Shown here: one piece after another, positions 60,458-64,000 of the stretch | Numbering within the stretch: the first letter of the stretch is position 1 | Layout of the letters: the number at the start of each line of letters is the position of its first letter | Assembly: GCA_902560625.1 (NCBI GenBank) | Contig: CACEMD010000001.1 | Coordinates: 1 to 64,000 of the forward strand | Length of the DNA stretch: 64,000 nt | Direction: 5' to 3' | From: an uncultured Pelagibacteraceae bacterium | GTDB taxonomy: Bacteria > Pseudomonadota > Alphaproteobacteria > Pelagibacterales > Pelagibacteraceae | The notes under the pieces: generated by a model | The model's input: the letters and a program-made list of their open reading frames with translations, nothing else | Databases searched by the model: none | What the model was told of the DNA's origin: nothing | Position numbers and translations under genes: made by a program

Positions 60458-61644
60458 TTAAAGATAGATTTATCTTTAATTCCTTCGAGAAATTTTAAAC
60501 ACTTTTTTAATTCATCTAGATTAATATATTCATCTACTTTGTGAGCTTGTTCTATAGATCCAGGTCCACATACAACAGTACTTATTCCAATTTCTTGAAA
60601 CAACCCGGCTTCAGTTCCAAACGATACTACGCTTCTGGAGTTGTCTCCAGTAATACTTGATACTAATTCGCAAGCATCTGATTTTTTTTCACGATTAAAT
60701 CCAATTATCTCTCCTACTATTTCTTTTTCAATTGATGATCCAGGAAAAACTTTTTTCATTTCTGGAAGTAATATTTCATTAACGTATTTATCCATTTCAT
60801 TATTAACAAAAATACCATCTTCTTTGACAACAGGTCTTAATTCCCAGTCAACTCTACATTTATCAGCTATTACATTTCGAGCAATCCCTCCAGATATTCC
60901 ACCAATTTGTAGTGTAGTAAATGGAGGATCAAAAATTGAATCTTTAGGTGTCCTTTTTTTTAGTTCTTCTCTTAACTGTAAAAGCTTACTAATAAATTTT
61001 GAGGCAAATTCTACCGCATTTACACCCTTGTGAGGAGCAGAGCCATGCCCCGCCAGGCCTTTAAAATGAGTTGTATACTCATAACATCCTTTATGTCCAT
61101 CTATGATTTTCATATTTGTAGGTTCACCAACAATACATATTCCATTTTTAATTCCTCTTTTTTGAAGTTCTTTAATTAAAATAGGTGCTCCTTGACAGGC
61201 CGTTTCTTCATCAAAAGTAAAACTAAAATTTATATCTCTGTCTAAATTCACTTTTGAATATATAGGTGCATACGCCAAAGTACATGCAATAAATCCTTTC
61301 ATATCACAAGAACCTCTTCCATATAGTTTGCCCTCTTTAATTGTTGCTTTAAATGGATCGGTAGACCAACTTTTTGAAACAGGGACGACATCTGTGTGGC
61401 CTGAAAGTATTAAAGGACTTTTTCCGTTTTGTTTTTTTGCTTTTATGGTAGCAAATAAGTTAACTCTTTTTTTGTCTTGATCATAAGTTCTAAATGAGCT
61501 AGCACCTAAACTTTTAAATATATCATCACAGTAATCTATTAATGATGAATTATCTTCTCCTGAAATAGTTTTAAATGAAATTAAATCTGTTAGGATTTTG
61601 ATTGAGTTTTCGTATAAAGATTGTAGATTATTGTTAATATTCAT
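60454..61644 (-). CDS. ArgE/M20-family deacylase (acetylornithine-deacetylase-like)
   Basis: A 396-residue M20 metallohydrolase: zinc ligands in LSGHTDVVPVSK and GRGSCDMKGF, a catalytic glutamate pair in DEETACQGAP and a late His in the HKVDEY segment. Length and pattern fit ArgE, which removes acetyl from N-acetylornithine. Many M20 relatives act on other acyl amino acids. It is convergent with the ALDH gene and divergent from csaA. The ArgE assignment is plausible but not proven. Confidence 0.8.
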   Translation of the reverse strand: MNINNNLQSLYENSIKILTDLISFKTISGEDNSSLIDYCDDIFKSLGASSFRTYDQDKKRVNLFATIKAKKQNGKSPLILSGHTDVVPVSKSWSTDPFKATIKEGKLYGRGSCDMKGFIACTLAYAPIYSKVNLDRDINFSFTFDEETACQGAPILIKELQKRGIKNGICIVGEPTNMKIIDGHKGCYEYTTHFKGLAGHGSAPHKGVNAVEFASKFISKLLQLREELKKRTPKDSIFDPPFTTLQIGGISGGIARNVIADKCRVDWELRPVVKEDGIFVNNEMDKYVNEILLPEMKKVFPGSSIEKEIVGEIIGFNREKKSDACELVSSITGDNSRSVVSFGTEAGLFQEIGISTVVCGPGSIEQAHKVDEYINLDELKKCLKFLEGIKDKSIFN

Positions 61645-61671
61645 TTATTAATTTAATTATATATTAATTTC

Positions 61672-62013
61672 ATGAAAGAACAAATAACCTACGATATATT
61701 TGACAAAGTTGATATTAGATTAGGAACTGTAGTTTCTGTAAAAAAAAATGAAAAAGCAAGAAAACCCTCTTTAGTAGTCGAGGTTGATTTTGGAGAAGAA
61801 ATCGGAATAAAACAGTCTTCAGCTCAAATAACACATTACTACAATAAAGAAAATTTATTAGGTAAACAAGTCATTGGAGTTTGTAATTTTCCTGAAAAAA
61901 ATATAGCAGGAATAAAGTCGCAAGTTTTAATACTTGGTTCAATTGACAAAGAAGGTAGAGTTACATTGGTTCATCCATCACAAAAAGCTGAAAATGGTTT
62001 ACCGATAGCATAA
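61672..62013 (+). CDS. csaA: CsaA-like tRNA-binding/secretion chaperone protein
   Basis: A 113-residue single OB-fold (tRNA-binding) protein: FDKVDIRLGTVVSVKKNEKARKP and the central FGEEIGIKQSSAQI pattern are the standard CsaA landmarks. CsaA homologues act as chaperones for secretion and bind tRNA-like ligands. The LysE-type exporter gene follows after 4 bases. Confidence 0.85.
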   Translation: MKEQITYDIFDKVDIRLGTVVSVKKNEKARKPSLVVEVDFGEEIGIKQSSAQITHYYNKENLLGKQVIGVCNFPEKNIAGIKSQVLILGSIDKEGRVTLVHPSQKAENGLPIA

Positions 62014-62017
62014 CTTT

Positions 62018-62608
62018 ATGCATCCAGAATTATTGTCATTATCATTATTTATGCTAGCAACAAGTTGCTCACCAGGTCCAAATAACATAGTTGCTTCTTA
62101 TTCTGGTTTTAACTTCGGTATAGTTAAAACATTTCCTCATATGCTTGGCGTTGTATCTGGTTTTACTATTATGGTGTGTGTTTTAAATTTCGGTCTTGTA
62201 AATATATTTAAAGTTTATCCACTTTTACAAGAAATACTCAAAGTTTCTGGATCAATATTTTTAATTTATTTGGCTTATAAAATCTCCTTCTCAACAAGTA
62301 CAAAACAAAAACAGAAAGAAAGTCCATTAAAATTTATCGAAACATTTTTTTTTCAGTTTTTAAACCCCAAAGGGGTAATTGTAGGAATAATAATTATTTC
62401 AACCTATGTTGAGAGCGGGGAAAAATTTTTAAATCATTCATTTTGGGTAATTGCTGTTTGTTTTTTTTCAGCTCTGATAAGTATTACATTTTGGACCTTA
62501 GTAGGTAAATTTTTAAGAAGATTCGCGACAAATAATAAATTTATTAAGCTTTTTAACTATGTTATGTCGCTTCTTTTATTAACATGTATAGCTACTTTTT
62601 ACTTGTAA
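62018..62608 (+). CDS. LysE/RhtB-family amino acid exporter
   Basis: A 196-residue protein with about six hydrophobic segments and the family N-terminal SPGPNNIVASYSG block (residues 19-31), plus FLNPKGVIVGI. Members export amino acids or homoserine-lactone-like compounds. It follows csaA by 4 bases. Substrate unknown. Confidence 0.82.
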   Translation: MHPELLSLSLFMLATSCSPGPNNIVASYSGFNFGIVKTFPHMLGVVSGFTIMVCVLNFGLVNIFKVYPLLQEILKVSGSIFLIYLAYKISFSTSTKQKQKESPLKFIETFFFQFLNPKGVIVGIIIISTYVESGEKFLNHSFWVIAVCFFSALISITFWTLVGKFLRRFATNNKFIKLFNYVMSLLLLTCIATFYL

Positions 62609-62653
62609 ATTTGATACATAATTTCGACTAAATAATTTATAAAATAAACATTT

Positions 62654-64000
62654 ATGAAACCAGGTAATAAAAATTCATACAGATCATTAAAATCAATAAA
62701 TATTGATGGTAAAACTTATAAATATTTTTCCTTAATAGAGGCAGAAAAAAACGGTCTTACTAATATATCTAAGTTGCCAAAATCAATTAAAGTTTTATTA
62801 GAAAATTTATTAAGATATGAAGATGATAAAACAGTAACTAAAAACCAAATTGATGCAATTAGTGATTGGTTAAAAAATAAAAAATCTAGTACTGAGATAG
62901 CCTATAGGCCAACAAGAGTACTACTACAAGACTATACTGGCATACCAGCTGTTGCTGATTTAGCAGCAATGAGAGAGGCAATAAAAGAAAAAAATAAAGA
63001 TCCAAAATCAATCAATCCCCTTTCACAAGTTGATTTGGTAATTGACCATTCTGTTCAAGTTGATCAATTTGCAAAAAAAAATTCATTAGAAAAGAATGTT
63101 GAAATTGAATTTAAAAGAAATGGAGAAAGATATTCATTTTTAAAATGGGGACAACAAGCATTTGATAATTTTAGAATTGTGCCACCTGGAACTGGAATCT
63201 GTCACCAGGTTAATTTAGAGTATCTATCAAAAGTTATTTGGTCAGAAAATCATGATGGAATAGAATATTTATTTCCAGATACTCTGGTTGGAACAGACAG
63301 TCATACAACAATGGTGAATGGTCTATCAGTTCTTGGTTGGGGTGTTGGTGGAATTGAAGCTGAAGCTGGAATGTTAGGCCAGCCAATTTCAATGTTAATA
63401 CCTGAGGTAGTAGGATTTGAAATGTTAAATAAATTACCTGAGGGCACAACAGCAACAGATCTAGTTTTAACAGTAGTAAAAATGTTGAGAGACAAAGGGG
63501 TAGTTGGAAAATTTGTTGAGTTTTATGGCGAAGGACTAAAAAATTTAACATTAGCTGATAGAGCAACAATCGCTAACATGGCTCCAGAGTATGGCGCTAC
63601 GTGCGGTTATTTCCCAATAGATGAAGAAACTTTAAAGTACTTAGAGTTTTCAGGTAGAGATAAGAAGATAATTAGAATCGTTGAAGAATATTCAAAAGCA
63701 CAAGGTCTTTGGAAAAGTAATGAAATAGAATTTAGCGATACTATTACACTCGATATGTCAACTGTAGTTCCAACAATATCAGGACCAAAAAGACCTCAGG
63801 ATAAAGTTTTATTAACAAATGCAGCAGACAATTTTAAAGAAGTTTTTGAAAATGTTAATAATAGAAAAAATTTAAATAGTTCAATTGTAGAGGGTACTGA
63901 CTATAAAATAAGTGATGGTTCAATATTAATTGCTGCAATTACATCATGTACAAATACATCTAATCCAAATGTTTTGATTGCTGCCGGTCTTCTCGCAAAA
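62654..64000 (+). CDS. acnA: aconitate hydratase AcnA, N-terminal part (cut by window end)
   Basis: Starts with ATG at 62654 and stays open to the last base (449 codons; the family length is about 890). It opens NSYRSLKSINIDGKTYKYF and contains the AcnA landmarks LLQDYTGIPAVAD, GTDSHTTMVNGLSVLGWGVGGIEAE-type region, MAPEYGATCGYFP, and an iron-sulfur cluster cysteine in AITSCTNTS near the cut. It interconverts citrate and isocitrate in the TCA cycle. The C-terminal half lies beyond the window. Confidence 0.95.
   Translation, partial: MKPGNKNSYRSLKSINIDGKTYKYFSLIEAEKNGLTNISKLPKSIKVLLENLLRYEDDKTVTKNQIDAISDWLKNKKSSTEIAYRPTRVLLQDYTGIPAVADLAAMREAIKEKNKDPKSINPLSQVDLVIDHSVQVDQFAKKNSLEKNVEIEFKRNGERYSFLKWGQQAFDNFRIVPPGTGICHQVNLEYLSKVIWSENHDGIEYLFPDTLVGTDSHTTMVNGLSVLGWGVGGIEAEAGMLGQPISMLIPEVVGFEMLNKLPEGTTATDLVLTVVKMLRDKGVVGKFVEFYGEGLKNLTLADRATIANMAPEYGATCGYFPIDEETLKYLEFSGRDKKIIRIVEEYSKAQGLWKSNEIEFSDTITLDMSTVVPTISGPKRPQDKVLLTNAADNFKEVFENVNNRKNLNSSIVEGTDYKISDGSILIAAITSCTNTSNPNVLIAAGLLAK

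Noticed and set aside
60454-61644. DoeB (N-acetyl-diaminobutyrate deacetylase) to complete an ectoine pathway.
   Set aside because: This is an M20/ArgE-type enzyme, whereas DoeB belongs to the aspartoacylase-like family; distance from the DoeA-like gene also argues against it.
63234-63569. Minus-strand open frame inside the aconitase gene.
   Set aside because: The plus-strand frame is clearly AcnA; the antisense frame is a Leu-rich shadow.
1-64000. Mobile elements, prophage, CRISPR arrays, tRNA and rRNA genes.
   Set aside because: I saw no transposase, integrase, phage structural gene, regularly spaced direct repeats, or recognisable tRNA or rRNA sequence on either strand.

Overview
The window is AT-rich, densely coded DNA with one-base gaps, 4-base overlaps and convergent genes that touch at their stops. 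The proteins are Lys/Asn/Ile-rich. The content is ABC importers for organic solutes, many oxidoreductases, EamA exporters, an AcnA-type aconitase and a CHASE2-SpoIIE sensor. Together this suggests a streamlined marine alphaproteobacterium of the SAR11/Pelagibacterales type. That is an inference from gene style and content; no rRNA or marker gene was available. I see no tRNA, rRNA, CRISPR array, transposase or phage gene.

Layout. 1-3.3 kb: CHASE2/SpoIIE phosphatase, periplasmic thioredoxin, small lipoprotein, DUF2805 protein. 3.5-8.6 kb (+): ProC-like reductase, a LivG-F-H-M branched-chain-type importer and a small thioredoxin, ending at a bidirectional terminator. 8.6-15.6 kb (-): a tightly coupled operon (flavin monooxygenase, ThDP enzyme, AA_synth-family protein, alpha/beta hydrolase, aldehyde dehydrogenase) that ends with the LivK binding protein, so importer and catabolic genes meet tail to tail. 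15.7-21.2 kb (-): class II aldolase, betainyl-CoA-type thioesterase, TauD dioxygenase, GMC oxidoreductase, EamA transporter, IPNS-like oxygenase. 21.2-30.5 kb: BKACE and thiolase, a gamma-butyrobetaine-hydroxylase-like oxygenase, and a ProX/ProW/ProV importer with a duplicated-fused permease and two ATPases. BKACE, thioesterase, thiolase, BBOX-like oxygenase and betaine importer read together as a carnitine/gamma-butyrobetaine to glycine betaine module.

30.5-40.4 kb: EamA exporters, Fe-alcohol dehydrogenase, amidase, serine hydrolase, MsrA, a homocysteine-methyltransferase-like protein, a VOC protein, ALDH and a 3-HIBADH-like dehydrogenase. 40.5-49.2 kb (+): EutA-like protein, a DoeA/creatinase-like M24 hydrolase, a PotABCD-type importer with an attenuator-like hairpin after the binding-protein gene, and a FadN-like dehydrogenase/hydratase. 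49.2-56.5 kb: a winged-helix regulator divergent from a two-partner secretion operon: a 1459-residue exoprotein with an embedded carbohydrate-binding-like domain, its TpsB transporter and an IalB protein. 56.5-64 kb: membrane-anchored cyclophilin, HExxH protein, agmatinase-family ureohydrolase with a small membrane ORF, ALDH, ArgE-like deacylase, CsaA, LysE exporter and the start of aconitase, cut by the window end.

The theme is import of small nitrogenous or methylated compounds followed by oxidative trimming to central metabolites. The most unusual items are the two-partner secretion operon, the monooxygenase/AA_synth operon, the carnitine-type module and a possible two-state RNA at about 3.4 kb. 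All functions are read by eye from motifs and context; no searches were run.
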